A DNA stretch of 64,000 nt from positions 9,688,775-9,752,774 of the forward strand of contig NC_090716.1 of the NCBI RefSeq assembly GCF_040954835.1, written 5' to 3'. The first letter of the stretch is position 1; each line of letters begins with the position of its first letter. Source of the DNA: Lepisosteus oculatus (lineage: Eukaryota > Chordata > Actinopteri > Semionotiformes > Lepisosteidae). Under the pieces are notes generated by a model. The model made no database searches. It had not been told where the DNA came from and saw only the letters and a list, made by a program, of their open reading frames with translations. Both the position numbers and the translations under genes were made by a program. Shown here piece by piece: positions 1 to 20,530 of the stretch.

Positions 1-8362
<8,362 letters not shown>

Positions 8363-11300
8363 GCACACAAGGACACAAGCAGCACCCGATACTGCAAGCG
8401 CAAGGCGGAGCTTCGAAGGACTATTCTAACACATTTTTTTACTTGGAAAAGAGAATTGAGGAAAGGACATTTTTGGCTTATTTTAAAGCTGCAGTTATTT
8501 TGCCATATATTAAGTGCAATGAGCCTTTTACAGTGTGTCATTATGTTTGTTCTCAAAATGTGCTGTTGACCCATTTTTACTCTCTGTTGTTTTTTATTTT
8601 AGTAACAGAAACAACCTGTGCTATACTGTATTCAAGAATTTAGATCTTTTGTTGTTGTTGTGTACTGCTGATAATAGCTATATTTAAAAGGAAGCAAACA
8701 AAAATAACTTAATATATTTTCAAAAAGGAACAGTATTATTTTGATATGTCTGTTGAGTTGCTTGCTCTGTTATTGAAATTTAGGTTTCACAGAGGCCAAA
8801 CTTGAGCTCAAAACAAATGTTGTAGAAGTATACTTTATAAGTACTAACCCTTACAACAATGACATGTAAATGACCGAAAGGTTTCTATAGAAAGTTGTTC
8901 TCTGCAGAAATGTACTGCTACGTGTCTATAGAAAACTTTGGGTTATTTTTGTAAGGGAACGATGGGAGAGAATACGATTTTTAATATGAAATATGAAAAA
9001 TGAACTGAAATTAGTTTTTATATCTTCTATAATAGATGTACACATTTAATTTTTTTCCCCAAAATGTAGTGTCAGCGTTCATTATATACTGCTTCTGCAC
9101 GTTTTGATTTCTCAGATCATACATTCAGTTGTGCTGGAGAAGAGTTCACCCTGTCTATTTTTCTAAATTATAAATCAGGCTTTGGAGCTTCTGTCTAGTG
9201 CATGTTGTCCTTTTTGTATAAGCGACCGTCGAGTATAATCTCGGCAATAATCGGCAAGTTTGAAAAACCATTAACCTCCATTCTACTTTAAAAGTTGACT
9301 TGTTTTTCTGTCTGTGCTTTTACTTGTTCATGCTTTCACATTTATTATTATTATTTTTTAACCTGTTCAGACTTCACTGAGACTGAGTATAAGTAACATT
9401 CCTTCTAAGCTCTTTCTCTGAATCTCCTTGTCATTCCAAGAACAGGATTGTGGGAATCATTCTGTTTTCATGGAGGTTTGTGCTGAGCCAGACATCCTCT
9501 CCGTTACTGACAGGACACTTTCTCCATCTGCCCACCACCTGGCATGTGAATTACTGAATTGTCCGCAAAAAAATATCCTCTTGCACTTCTCGAGATATAT
9601 ACAGTGTATGTTTTTAGTTACCCATCCGCTGAAAAACAGGCATTATCAAATAAGCCAGTGACCAGGTTTGGGAGTTTCACATTTGGATGTAGGTCGCAGT
9701 GGAGGATGTAGGATCTAGGTTTGATTGTGTTTAGTTTGCTGCCATTTTTAACAAGCGTGTGTGGATTTGGAGTAGACTTCAGTACATCCTCCTGTGGCAC
9801 TTACAAGTTCATAGGTTGTAATCTGATAGGATCTGAAGGTCCACTTCAAGGCTTTCTTCCTGGGTTTAGAACGTGGCGGATGATAGTACAATTTCCAGTT
9901 AGCTTTGCTGCCTCACACCTCCAGGGTCTTGGACTGATTCCTGGTTCGAAACAGTCCTCTGTTTTGGGGGTATTTCATTTTTGCCCCCCCCCCGTTCTTG
10001 TGGATTTTCGTGGGCTGCTGTGGTTTCCCCCCTCTTCCCAAAGACACGTAGGTTTAAGTTCTGAATTGCCCCCTTTTTGGGAGTTTGTTCCCAGTGCGGC
10101 CAGTGCTGATAATGTGATTGAAACAGAACAAAATCAGCTTGACGAGATTAATGGGATGGGGTTGCGTTTTCATTCTGGTGGTTCGGACCCTCAACTCGCA
10201 ACGTTTTTCCAACTACGTCCGAGAATGAAGCTACTTCTCACCTCTGGTACCGGATCCTCTTTGATTAACAAACTGTGACGAGGGTCTTTCTGAGGAAGTA
10301 TTTTCCCAGCTCAGTAAATTTGGAGGGCATCTGCTTGGCACTTTGGGCTAGAGGATTTTTTTCTTGTATATTATTCTCCCAAATGAAAACATTGACAATT
10401 TTTAACGTCATCAAATTCATTGACACTTTCACTTTTTAGTCCACATTCCTGTAGAGTAATCTCAGTTTTTGACATGATCTGGGGTATTCTGCAATTTGCT
10501 TGTTTCGCAAGACACTACAAGGACACGGTGAATCTTTTAACACTGGGGAAAAATAAGAAATTGTATTTGTGAATACAGTTCTATCCAAGTATACAGACAT
10601 GCATTTGTATTCCTGAGCCATGTGAATCCATGGAGAATAGTGGAAGTTTACAGTGTTATATTTCACTTAAAGACAGTGGCTGTATTTCTCAGCTCCAGTA
10701 GCCATCTCCCATAGAGTTAAGATTGCTGCTGTTAATATGCTATGCAATATTCACTACACAGAGCAAAAGTAAAAAACAAGAAAAATTAAGGGTTATATGG
10801 TTCAGACTTTTGTCCCATTGTACTTGGCAGCAGAGTTTGAAGGCATAATAGCTTCATGGAAACATTAAATTTGACCATTTCATCCCCAAAATGCTTGGCT
10901 AGTGCTGATATTTCATCCGCCTTCAGTCTGAAACCATATACAGGCTGAGCTTCTTGGGACAGATACTACTTTTTTAAAAAAGGTTAATAAAGCAGTGTTG
11001 TGTAGTGTAAAATAAGAAGTGGTTAACTGTACAGTGTATAAAATGTAATAAAACAAAAGGATAATGTCTCCATGTAAAAGTGTATTGTATATTTTTACAT
11101 AAACCATGAACTTGCTCTGTAGTATGTAGATTGCAATTAATAATGTATCTGGGAAGTGGTTTTATAGAAGGCATCCTTTTTATCTTTGTAACTGCTCTGG
11201 TTGTATCTATTCTGTATAGGAAATGTAGCTCTGAACTAGAGAAATGGCCCTGAGTAGTTACACTTGTATTTTACACATGTCCTGATGAATAAATGGTAAA

Positions 11301-12000
11301 CATTTCCTAACAGTAAGGCTTCTTATTTATTTCCACTTGGTGTTGACCTTTTAAGAGTAGAGCAGTTTCATTAAAACACTTCATTTGGTTCATAAGAACG
11401 ATATTTGCCACAGAAATTGGCTGTATTTCCAGATATTCTTTCGACACTTAAAGCAATTTTGAAATTATTAAACAAATTAAATGTGTGTTGTCTAAATACT
11501 AAATAAAGTAATAGGGTGCATTAACACGTTATGCCTGTTTCAAGGTACAATTGCAATTTAAAACACCTTGAAAACCTTGAATTTACAGAACGCTGTAAAT
11601 GTTAAAAGACCAGTCCTTCAAATAACAACCGAAACGGTTACTATTACACTGACTTTCTAGGTCCTTTTAAAGCATTTAAGATCTCTAATAACATACAAAA
11701 TTGTGAATTCTCACAATTAATGCATTGATCTGCGTTCCCGTTTTTGTGATTTTCTACAGCTCGCTCTGTATTTTATATTTCATAAAGACCTGCATGGTCT
11801 GTCTAGTTTTGCAGCAATCTGCAAACTAATATGCAGTATAGACCGTATACACAGCAAATTTGATTAGACAATAGCAGGTACAGTTCCACTGAAAATACGG
11901 TATTTCTATCACTGCTCAGTGACCCAGTTAATCGAACAAGGGCTTGCTATTTTCATCGAGGGCTCCAAAATAAACGCGACTGCGTAGGTAACGCTAAAAA
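8363..12000 (+). other. DENND5A 3' UTR and intergenic stretch
   Basis: AT-rich sequence after the DENND5A stop. Possible poly(A) signals AATAAA occur at 10986-10991, 11047-11052 and 11288-11293, and I cannot tell which is used. A degenerate SINE lies at about 9865-10050. The 185-codon open frame at 9721-10278 runs through that SINE and is not supported as a gene. No other gene is visible. Confidence 0.6.
9865..10050 (+). repeat. Degenerate SINE-like copy
   Basis: Contains 'gctgcctcacacctccaggg', a B-box-like 'tggttcgaa', 'tgtggattttcgtgggctgc' and 'cttcccaaagacacgtagg'. This is the same module order as the element at 4969-5215, with a poly-C run in the middle and no clear tail. Confidence 0.55.
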
Positions 12001-12014
12001 TAAGATTTACAGTA

Positions 12015-12720
12015 CTAAGCCCAGGTGCGTTTTATGCAAGGACTCGGGGTGCTTGGTCGCATTATATGAAGCGCATGTAGCGAGCGGGACCTCGCAGGCG
12101 AAACAAAACTCCTGCGAGCCCGCGAACGACAGCAAAAAAACAAAACAAAACAAAACGGGAAAACAGGGTTTGCTTTTAACCGCCCTCGATGGGACTTTGC
12201 GGGTGTGTGTGTGTTTTTTAAAAAGTGCGTGACACGTGGGAACGAGGTGAACGGGGCTCCTCGCGCGCAGCAGGAGCTCGCGGGGCGCCGCCGCTTTTGT
12301 CCGCCCCGCGCGCGCAGCCCAAGTTGTGAATGAAACTGCCCGGGACGCACGTACACCGCCCGGGCTCGCGCCGGGGTGGGAGGAGCCCCCGCGTGAACAA
12401 TGTCAACACTGCGGGGCGGCCGAGCGGCGCGAACCGGCACGGCAGCGCAGGGGCAGCATCGGGATCGCAGCCCCGCAGCTGAACCGCGCTGTAGGAGCTG
12501 CGCCCGACCCCGGGCGGCTGTCGTGCTACCGAAAACCCATTCGCGCCATTTCAGTGCCCCCAGCCTAACAATAGTTTTTTTGTTTCATTCCTTCAGTCCC
12601 CTGCGGCTTGTGGGAAGTGCAGTCTTTTTAGCCAGCCCGAGCCGTAGGAGTGGCTGGAGGGGGGCGTGTAAGCGAACTACATTTCCCAGGATGCAACATG
12701 CTTAAATGCCTGTCCGGGGC
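12015..12720 (+). promoter_or_regulatory. CpG-rich promoter-like region with paired ZNF143-type sites
   Basis: CpG-dense block in an AT-rich setting, densest at about 12240-12510. At 12676-12694 lies ACTACATTTCCCAGGATGC, close to the ZNF143/THAP11 motif. A second, inverted partial match lies at 12608-12623 (reverse complement ACTGCACTTCCCACAA). An ATTGG (inverted CCAAT) follows near 12727. This is probably an upstream promoter for the SINHCAF-like gene. The open frames on either strand here reflect GC content only. Confidence 0.6.
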
Positions 12721-12764
12721 TCCTCCGATTGGTTACATTTGTGTTCAAACGAGTACGTTGGACT

Positions 12765-12774
12765 CCTTATATGG
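12765..12774 (+). promoter_or_regulatory. CArG box (SRF-type site)
   Basis: CCTTATATGG fits CC(A/T)6GG exactly and lies just downstream of the CpG block and the inverted CCAAT box. Binding is inferred from sequence only. Confidence 0.4.
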
Positions 12775-13502
12775 TGTTTCTGTGATGCTACGTTTGGGGC
12801 CAATGTTTTCATGCTAATGATATTCTAATATCCAGCTGTATGCAGGAGTAGCGTAGTAAGGCATGCGCAGTCGTCCCCCTCAGAAAACAGCGAGGTTTCA
12901 AAGTTTTTGTTGGTAAGTCCTGTTCTTTTTGCAATTTCGCGGGCGGTTTTGCTACAGATTTTAAGAAAACGCACACGAAGCATGGCGGCCGGGATTCCCG
13001 AGACTCGGAGGTGTCTGTCGGTGACGAAAAGCAGATAGATGCTTGTCTGCAAGGTGGTCATTAGCGCACAACAATGGGAGAACGTGGACGGGGAGCGTGG
13101 CGTGGTAGTATCAAAAACTAAAATCAAGGACATCAAACTGTTTCGCGCTTTCCTCCCCCCCCACCTCCTCTCTCTTTAAAATAAAAAGAGCAGACGCCGT
13201 GAAAGTTACACATTTGCGACCGCTGGCGTGCAGACGACGGGGGAGTGGAGGGGACTTGTTGTTGTGAAAATGAGGATTTGTCTTTTAAGTGTTGCACGGT
13301 TCAGTGCTGGTAACGTTCCTTTTAAAATAAAGCGCCTCCCCACTATCTGTGAGAGGGATCCAAGCTCGACTCTGCCGAGCTGGATGCCTGGCATCGCAGT
13401 GGAAATCGCAATATTGTTACGGGAAAGTACGCTGGCATTTCGGGGGACTTTCTTTTTTACCAAAGTGTTTTAAACAGACGAGGATCTTTGATTCTCGCGT
13501 GG

Positions 13503-13510
13503 TGACGTCA
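13503..13510 (+). promoter_or_regulatory. Full palindromic CRE
   Basis: TGACGTCA, the full cAMP-response element, sits in a second CpG-rich zone about 180 bp before a donor-like GTAAGT at 13692. That pairing suggests a noncoding first exon of the SINHCAF-like gene ending at about 13691 and splicing to the acceptor at 14280. The exon itself is not proven. Confidence 0.45.
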
Positions 13511-14300
13511 GGGCGAGAGGTTTGATGGATACAGTTACCCTGAACCGTCTCGGCTATCGATGGTAGCGTGCGCGGCACCTTTGAGGCTGAAACGTGTAGG
13601 TTTTGCCGTTTGTGCATTCATCCATTGAGCTCCGGGGAGATGAAAGAATATGCCAGCCGAACGCCGCGACGCATTGTCTTTGTTTTCTAAAGTAAGTTTC
13701 GGTTTCGACGCAATTTAAAAACGTGCCGTTTGGAAAGCACGATGCGACGAGAAGGAATTGGGGAGACAAAAAAAACAATTCCTCGCCTTCCCAGGTGAAG
13801 GGATTGTTGGATTTTTTTTAAAAAAAGTTTTGTTTTTGTTCCACGAATGTTGTTTTTGCACGCAGTATGATCGAATCGCGTTGCTTGCTTGCGAGAGAAA
13901 ATGGGTTATGTTGTGTCTGGCGCTACAGCTCAGTAGTACCAACGTAGCACGGCATTTAGGTCAAATAAGTGGCTAGTTACGGTTAAATATGCACTCTTAA
14001 AAGACCGCGATGGTACATCGTGGTCTTTCAAAGTTTGTCTTCGCGTATTTTGCTGTCTACTCAGAATTTAACATTAAAAAGAAAACATTTCTTTGCCCGC
14101 AATGCACGTTGCGGTGTCCGCCCCCTTTATAGTAATAACCGCGGAAACAAACATGGAGCAGGGGCATGTCTGAGGCACTACCATATTCACGTGTGTTGTG
14201 TCGATCCGTTTTATTCTTCTGCTATCAAAAGGTCAAATTGATTTCGCTTGTGTTTGACACCCATGATTTCGCCTTCTCAGTGTTGCACGAACCTTTGGAG

Positions 14301-16556
14301 ATGTTTGGTTTTCATAAATCGAAGATCTATCGCAGCCACGAAGGCTGTTGCATTTGTAAGACGAAGTCGTCCAGCTCTCGCTTCACAGACAGCGGTCGGT
14401 ACGAAGAAAACTTCAGACTCTGCTTTGGGTAAGTTTTATTTGTATTCTGCGTTAAAATGCACTTGATCGCAGCTGCATGTTTCAGCCACAAAATAAGAGC
14501 TAGACACTCCTATGTCGTTTTCATTTATTGTTACCACTCGTTTATCTTTCAAACAAGAAGAGCGACTTAGTAGCTGTTCCGCTGACCTTACTGAGAAGTT
14601 CCCAGTCTCCAGCCGCTCTTTGGTTAGCTGGGGGAAGAGCTGGTAACCAGTTTTGGCGACATGTCCCCTCTGCGTGACACTACCGCACCACGAATCACAT
14701 CTCTAATCAATCTGCCTCTCACGTCAGTGAGCACGATTTTAAACGTGTAGAAATACGGGACTCCGGGGGGGGATAAAACAATCTGGACCACAAAGGTGAT
14801 TTATCACATCATTCAAGATCCCTAAACGTAGTTTTGCCGTTCATCAGCGGTCTCCGATTAAATAACCGGTACCAGTACCACTTGGTACTCTTTGCTTGGC
14901 AGCGCAGTTAAGAGTGCAGTGTGGTATTCAGCAAAGCAATTAGATTTGATAGAAGATTCATCAAATGTTTCGGAAGTCTTTCCAGATCTCCACCACTTTT
15001 CTAAACGTATCGCTAGCAAACGGGGCGGAAACATTTTTTGTTGTTCTAGGCTGATGGAAGATCGGACGGGAGATATATGTAATGCTTGCGTCCTGTTAGT
15101 GAAGCGCTGGAAGAAACTTCCCCTGGGCTCCAAAAAGAACTGGAATCACGTAAGTATCCACTGTGCAGAAAACACTTCTTTTTTTTTTTTTGCAAGGTCG
15201 TGGTGAAAAGTTTTGGGCTGATTTTTTTTTACTTATAAAGAAGTGAAGCTTCCTTGTATTTCTAGTACATGCCGGCAAAAAAAAATAAAAATAATCGGGG
15301 GTGGCTTTGAGTTTTCCTGTGCCTGTCTGGCACTGATTTGTGAAGCGTCTCTCCTCAGGTGGTCGATGCGAGAGCAGGGCCTGGCTTCAAGATGACCAAA
15401 CCCAAGAAGATGAAAAGCGGCGACGGCAGCAAAAAGAAACTCAAGAAGCTTCACAAGTTCAAGAGGCAAAGTGAGTAGCAGGCTGGATGTTGGATCTGTT
15501 TGTGTCTGTGTTTGTAGTGGCCTGGATGGGCCGTGCGTGCCCTACAGGCTGCTGCTGCTGCGGCCCAGCTGCAGAAGATGACAAGGCAGGTGTGTTTGTA
15601 GTGTTAAATCGCCTTAAGTCCCAGCAGGTGAGGCTACGGTTTCAAGAAGGTGTCTCGCAAAGAGACCTGATCCGTGGAGTTCCAACTTCCCCCTGCATGC
15701 CTCACCTGCCTGGATCTCGGCATCGCCCTCCACCCGCGCGGGAGCCAGACTCCTGCCGCCGCTGGGAGTTCCCGGGAAGTTTTTCGACCAAGCCTTGTCC
15801 TTCCTTTCCAGATTCGGATGCTCACAGCACCACGTCCAGTGCCTCGCCCTCCCAGTCGCCCAGTTACAGCAACCAGTCCGACGAGGGCTCCGACATCGAG
15901 TCCAAACAGAGGCACTCCTCCCCATCCGTGTTCTCGTTCATCGACCTCTCTTACTGGAAAAGGTGCGATCCAGTTTTTTTTTTTAGCCCGCTTTCCTCAT
16001 GATTCAGGCTCTTTTTAAGTATCCGTGGCCCAGATCGTTTACTCGCTAGGGGGCGCTGCTTCAAGTGGCAGGGCACTGTGCTCTAGGGGGAGTATGGTTT
16101 TTTAGTATCGTTGGTGAAGACGATCACTGATTAGCAGATGGCTGGTCAGAAGAAGTCATGCGCACACGATCTGATCCAGGGCCCTTCGGCTGTCAAGACC
16201 TTGCGAGTTCCTGGTCTCCTCTGAGCTAGTTGGGTTGATGTTCTTCAGGAGCGGGGCTGCTGAGCCCTGCGGTACTGTCAGGAAAGTGGGATGGGTAGTA
16301 AGACCTGCGCGGACTGATCCGTGTGGAAGCACGTTTTGCCAGTGAAAACGTTTAACCTTTAAAGGGCTGTTTTTCTGCTGCTGCTGCTTCTAGGCAAAAG
16401 GTGTGCTGTGGCATCATTTACAAGGGGCGCTTCGGCGAAGTCATGATCGACCCCCGCCTCTTCAAGCCCTGCTGCAGCTCCAAGAAGCCGGAGCCGCCGG
16501 CGGCGCCGGAGGAGACCGGGCCGGGCCTGAAAGAGGAAGACGAGGAAAGGTGGTGA
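14301..16556 (+). CDS. SINHCAF (FAM60A) family protein, probable ohnolog SINHCAF-like, 217 aa
   Basis: Subunit of the SIN3-HDAC co-repressor complex by family; nuclear. Exons: 14301-14428 (its exon begins at 14281 after an AG), 15050-15149, 15359-15470, 15812-15962, 16394-16556. All are GT-AG, with TGA at 16554-16556. The start MFGFHKSKIYRS matches human SINHCAF from residue 1 (recalled). The cysteine-rich N-terminus has Cys16, 17, 19, 41, 53 and 56, including ICNAC, as in the family's zinc-binding fold. It is followed by LLVKRWKKLP, a Lys-rich stretch, NSDAHSTTSSASPSQSPSYS, VFSFIDLSYWKRQK and CCGIIYKGRFGEV; the end is ERW where human ends QEW. Length is close to human (221 aa). Human has its single SINHCAF beside DENND5B, whereas this one sits beside DENND5A, so it is probably the 2R sister copy (sinhcafl/fam60al of zebrafish, from memory). 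Confidence 0.9.
16044..16058 (+). promoter_or_regulatory. CTCF-type motif
   Basis: CGCTAGGGGGCGCTG in the fourth coding intron of the SINHCAF-like gene matches the CTCF core (CCAC/GCTAGGGGGCGCTG form). Occupancy cannot be judged from sequence. Confidence 0.5.
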
Positions 16557-17289
16557 TGAGGGCCCGGTGTGGCTCGGCCCAGCTGTCCGGTCCTGACCTC
16601 AGTTCTCGTCTCCGGTGACCCCTTTCCTCCCCCCGTCCCCGTCCCCATTATTTAGTTAAGTGTATATCAGTTACCCAGGTAAATTGTTTCTTTATTGTCT
16701 TTTGTACATGAGTTTTCTGATGTATCTTTTTTTAAAAAAAGAAAAAAAAAGCCAAAAAAAGGCCGTTTTTTAAACTATGGGCATTAGTAAAATATTTATA
16801 GGATCAGGAGGCGTGATTATATAAGGCCTTAACAGCCAGATTATTCGGTTTTTCTTTTTTATGTATTTCATTCAAAGACTGTAAAAAATCATTTTTTTAT
16901 TGCTAGTATCTGCATATGTAAATAGTGTTCAGATTTTATACTGGCATCTTGACTGCCCTTTTCTAGTCTTGTTTGGTTTCTTAAGTGCAGTCTGGATTAA
17001 AAAAAAAAAACAAACATTTACTTTATATTTTGATATGCAAAATAAAACACAAGGTCTTTCGAACCAGTGCAGTAAAGTGGTGGAATACGTCTGCGTTCAC
17101 AGGATGCTGTGTGGCATGTTGTGAGAACCCCTTTCTCTATTCCTCATTGAACTGAAACATTAATTTTGGACAGCTGGTTGACTCAAGATGTTTCTTGAAA
17201 TGTATGGAACGGCAGTCCTGAAATGGTATACTTCTTGGGAAGCCCGAATAATGTGTCTTTTATCAGGAGATCTAATCAGAGTCATTGTT

Positions 17290-17405
17290 TGAGCTGTACC
17301 TACCTGATTTGGAACAGCCACGACCCAAGCTCGACCCCGCGATCACAGACCTCAGCCTGGGTTCAGGGGAGCGCCTTTTACCCACTGAGCCACTCTGGAG
17401 ACCTA
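17290..17405 (-). repeat. tRNA-derived SINE head, minus strand
   Basis: Read on the minus strand it begins GGTCTCCAGAGTGGCTCAGT, has an A-box-like region, then GCGGGGTCGAGCTTGGG near a B-box position. It is too diverged to be a functional tRNA gene. Confidence 0.5.
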
Positions 17406-19479
17406 AGAGTGTTTTAGCTGGAAAAGAGATGTTGGCGCCTCAGTTTAGCAGCTAATGGGCACAATAGTGTGGCCTCTTACACTTGTGCCCAACAAACAAT
17501 ATAAAGAGGTGACAGTGGTCTGTGGCTGATGCACACTTCACGTCACTGCCTTGATCAGGAGGGAGGTCAACCCATGTTCATGTCAAATGGTTTTGCTAGC
17601 ATAAACAGGCATAAAAGCGAATTGAGGTATTTCCAGTAAAACCCAGTCCATTAATGTATGGATGCATCTCCATTACATTGAATTGCAGGCTGGCACATTC
17701 ATTTACTAGTTTACATTGAATAAAGGAATACTTTTTTTCCTTCTGCTTTTCAGCACACAATATGGTGCTGTATTCGCAGGTGTACAGTTATTTTTGACCC
17801 ACTGGGTTCTAATATGCAATGAACTATTTTGTAACTCAGTACAGGAAATAAACATCTCAGAATGAGTATCGTCTTCCATGAGCTCTATTAAGTATAGGTT
17901 CTAGGGCAGAAATTATGAACTTGTACTGTAAAGCAAGTGAACTTTTTTGTTTTGCAAATCACAAAACTTTATATGCAATTGAGCTTAACCATAGTCAAGT
18001 AAATGCTGGGTTGTTTCCCAACAAAAAATGGGAAAGTTTTTTTTCCCTGAAAAGATTACATTTCCACATTGGTGTGAAAGGCCTTATCTGTAGGTAAGAC
18101 GGAGCAGTTCCAAAGCTCAGAATTATGCCACCAAACCATACTTGTAGGGTTGCATCTTGAACTGTTAATTTCCGGTTGCTTTGTAGCCTTTAACTAGGAG
18201 TATTGAAAGGACAGCTTTGTGCTGAGGACTAGTCTTCCAAGTAGTTCAGCTCTCAGTGGACTTCTGTTCTGCAACAGATAACAGGAGCAATACGATATCC
18301 TAGGATATACTGGCAACGTATGTGACTGGTACTGTTGCAAACACTTTGGTCTTTTATACTACTGATCTTTTAAGACCTTGGTGCATTTGCTGCTTGTGCT
18401 GTAGAAGAAAAAGAACTGCCTAACTGAAATTGTGGATTGCAGTTTAATTTCTAGTCTGGCTCAGAATTCTGCATGTTTACAGAAACCTGATTTCTTTGCA
18501 TCTTTGTCTTCCGCCTGGTTTGTGTTAATGCACCATTTGGGTATTTCAGTGAAAATAGTTTGCTTGAGATAAAGTTGACCACCTTTTTTGGTGTTGTTTT
18601 TTTTCCAGATTTTTAAAAACAGCAAGTTTGTGTAGCTGCGTGTGAAGCAGAATGTTTCCAAATGTCACAGCTGTCCTTTTGATGTGTGAAACCATTTTTT
18701 TAAATAAGTTGTACTGTGGCCAAGAAAATGCACCTGTTAACAGGGAAGTATTTGAAAGGTCAGGGTGTTGTACATCTTAAAGAGTCAAGTATTTCACAAG
18801 TAACATGACATTGGTTTTACCACATGGAAACATCATTTTAGAAGAACTATAACACCAAAAGATGAAAACCAAAAATGTACTATAATTCAGTTTCAGATTT
18901 TTAGTAAATCCAGATTAAAACATTAAGACATGTATGTAGTTCAGCTGTTTTGCATTATATGCATCTTAACTGACATTTAAAATATCTACTGTGCTTTTAA
19001 CCATTCATTATTCACATTTTCAAAGTCATGAATTGTACTGAATGTTTGTTGTACTGTCCGTGTAAAGTAAAATGTGCTGAAGTTTTTTTTTTCCAACTTG
19101 AGAGGTGGTTCACTAAATGTGCTCCCCCCCACTACCAATACATCTCGTGTTCATTTCCAACAGATTCTTGAGAATCTGTAATATTTCCCAGGTTTTCACT
19201 GAAGTGCAGGAAACCACTTTACCTGAAGATGGCGCCTTTGAGTTCCCGTAGTACTTGTTTCGTACTGAATGAAATAGGGGACTTAACCGCAGACATCCTT
19301 CAACGACGAGAGAGAGCTATGTAAATAAATTAGGATGGGGTGCCCCCTCTGCTTTTAATTAACAACAAAGCCCTGTTGGTTTCATTAAGTGTAGAATTGG
19401 ATTTATCCTGGACCGACTGAATCCTAATAAAATGATTGAAGAGCAATTGCTTTCTTAAAGCCTATTCCCTCTAAATTTG

Positions 19480-19745
19480 CGTGCTACTGTGTAAACCCAC
19501 TGAGGTGGTTGGGACTGCTGCCTCAACACTCTTGGCTCCCGCGTTTGATTTTGGACGAGGATGCTGTCTGTGTGGAGTTTGCGCATTCTTCCCGTGTTTG
19601 TGTAGATGTTCTCCTGGTGCTGCAGTTTCCTTCCACCTCACAAAAACATGCTTGAGGTTAGTTTGGTGTGTCTCTTTGTGGGTGCCCTGTGAGGGACACC
19701 CCTATTTGGTTCGGCCATGTGCCCTGTGCTTCTGGGGCAGATTCT
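19480..19745 (+). repeat. tRNA-derived SINE-like element
   Basis: Contains 'actgctgcctcaacactct', 'cgcgtttgattttgg' (worn B box), 'tgtgtggagtttgcgcattc' and 'ttccacctcacaaaaacatg'. The module order matches the copy at 4969-5215. Confidence 0.65.
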
Positions 19746-20530
19746 GGGTTGAGATGAACCTTGCCAGGAATAATGGGCTTTCAGATATTGGACGTATCCA
19801 GTGAAGTTGTATTTCCAAGACTTGCCACAGCTGGCCATGTTTTTTGTCACTCGGACATCTTAAAAAATCGCCTTGTATTGATCATCTACCAAACAGATTT
19901 TCTATAAAGATTCTCTTCAGGCTGATTTTTCTCTCATCTTGGTTAAGGTCATTTATTTATTTGTTTTGCATTTCAGCAGTGCATAAAACACTATTTTTGT
20001 TTCTCTTTCTTGTGTTCTGCAATGTCAGAGAACTGTGTCCTTTATTCAGTATCATCATGTATCCGTGATAAGATTAAAGAACTTTTCAGATTTTTTTTAT
20101 TTTCATTAAAACGTTTGAAGTAGGATAATTGTTGAACGATGTCAAACAAGTGATGGAATGATCTGTTTTTGCTTACTACATGGGAAAAAATACCAAATCA
20201 AAAATCACAATTTAGTATTTGTAAGTCGAGGAAACTGCTATTTTTATGAAAAGGGTACATAATCATTTGAAGTGTGCCTTTGTAAGAACTGGTGAAATTC
20301 TGCAAGGGAATTTAGGTTTAATTAAGCGTCTAAGTCTCCAGTCTAATTTATTTAATTTATTTTGCATAAGCTTTCTGTATTCACCTGATGCTGTAAAATG
20401 ACTGTTTGAAAATCATTTTATTTTTGTGCACTTTTTGGATTTTTTTACCAACTGTTAAATTGAATGCTATTTTATATATCTCTACTGTATTACTTCTGTA
20501 TTTTAATAAAATATTAAAAATGGTTCTGTC

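Larger units (their letters stand above)
16557..20530 (+). other. SINHCAF-like 3' UTR and AT-rich downstream stretch
   Basis: AT-rich, with A- and T-runs at about 16720-16760 and 17000. Poly(A) signals AATAAA lie at 17041-17046 and at 20505-20510; the latter is followed by a GT-rich stretch. Human SINHCAF also has a long 3' UTR (from memory), so either end is possible. A tRNA-like SINE head on the minus strand is at 17290-17405 and a SINE at 19480-19745. No protein gene is seen. Confidence 0.5.

Noticed and set aside
9721-10278. 185-codon open frame
   Set aside because: Covers a degenerate SINE, has no domain, and lies in the DENND5A 3' flank.
12015-12705. Open frames of 80-141 codons on both strands
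   Set aside because: GC-rich CpG-island sequence lacks stops by composition; the translations are low-complexity Arg/Ala/Pro.
17290-17405. Possible tRNA gene on the minus strand
   Set aside because: A and B boxes are degenerate and no cloverleaf could be drawn; better explained as a SINE head.
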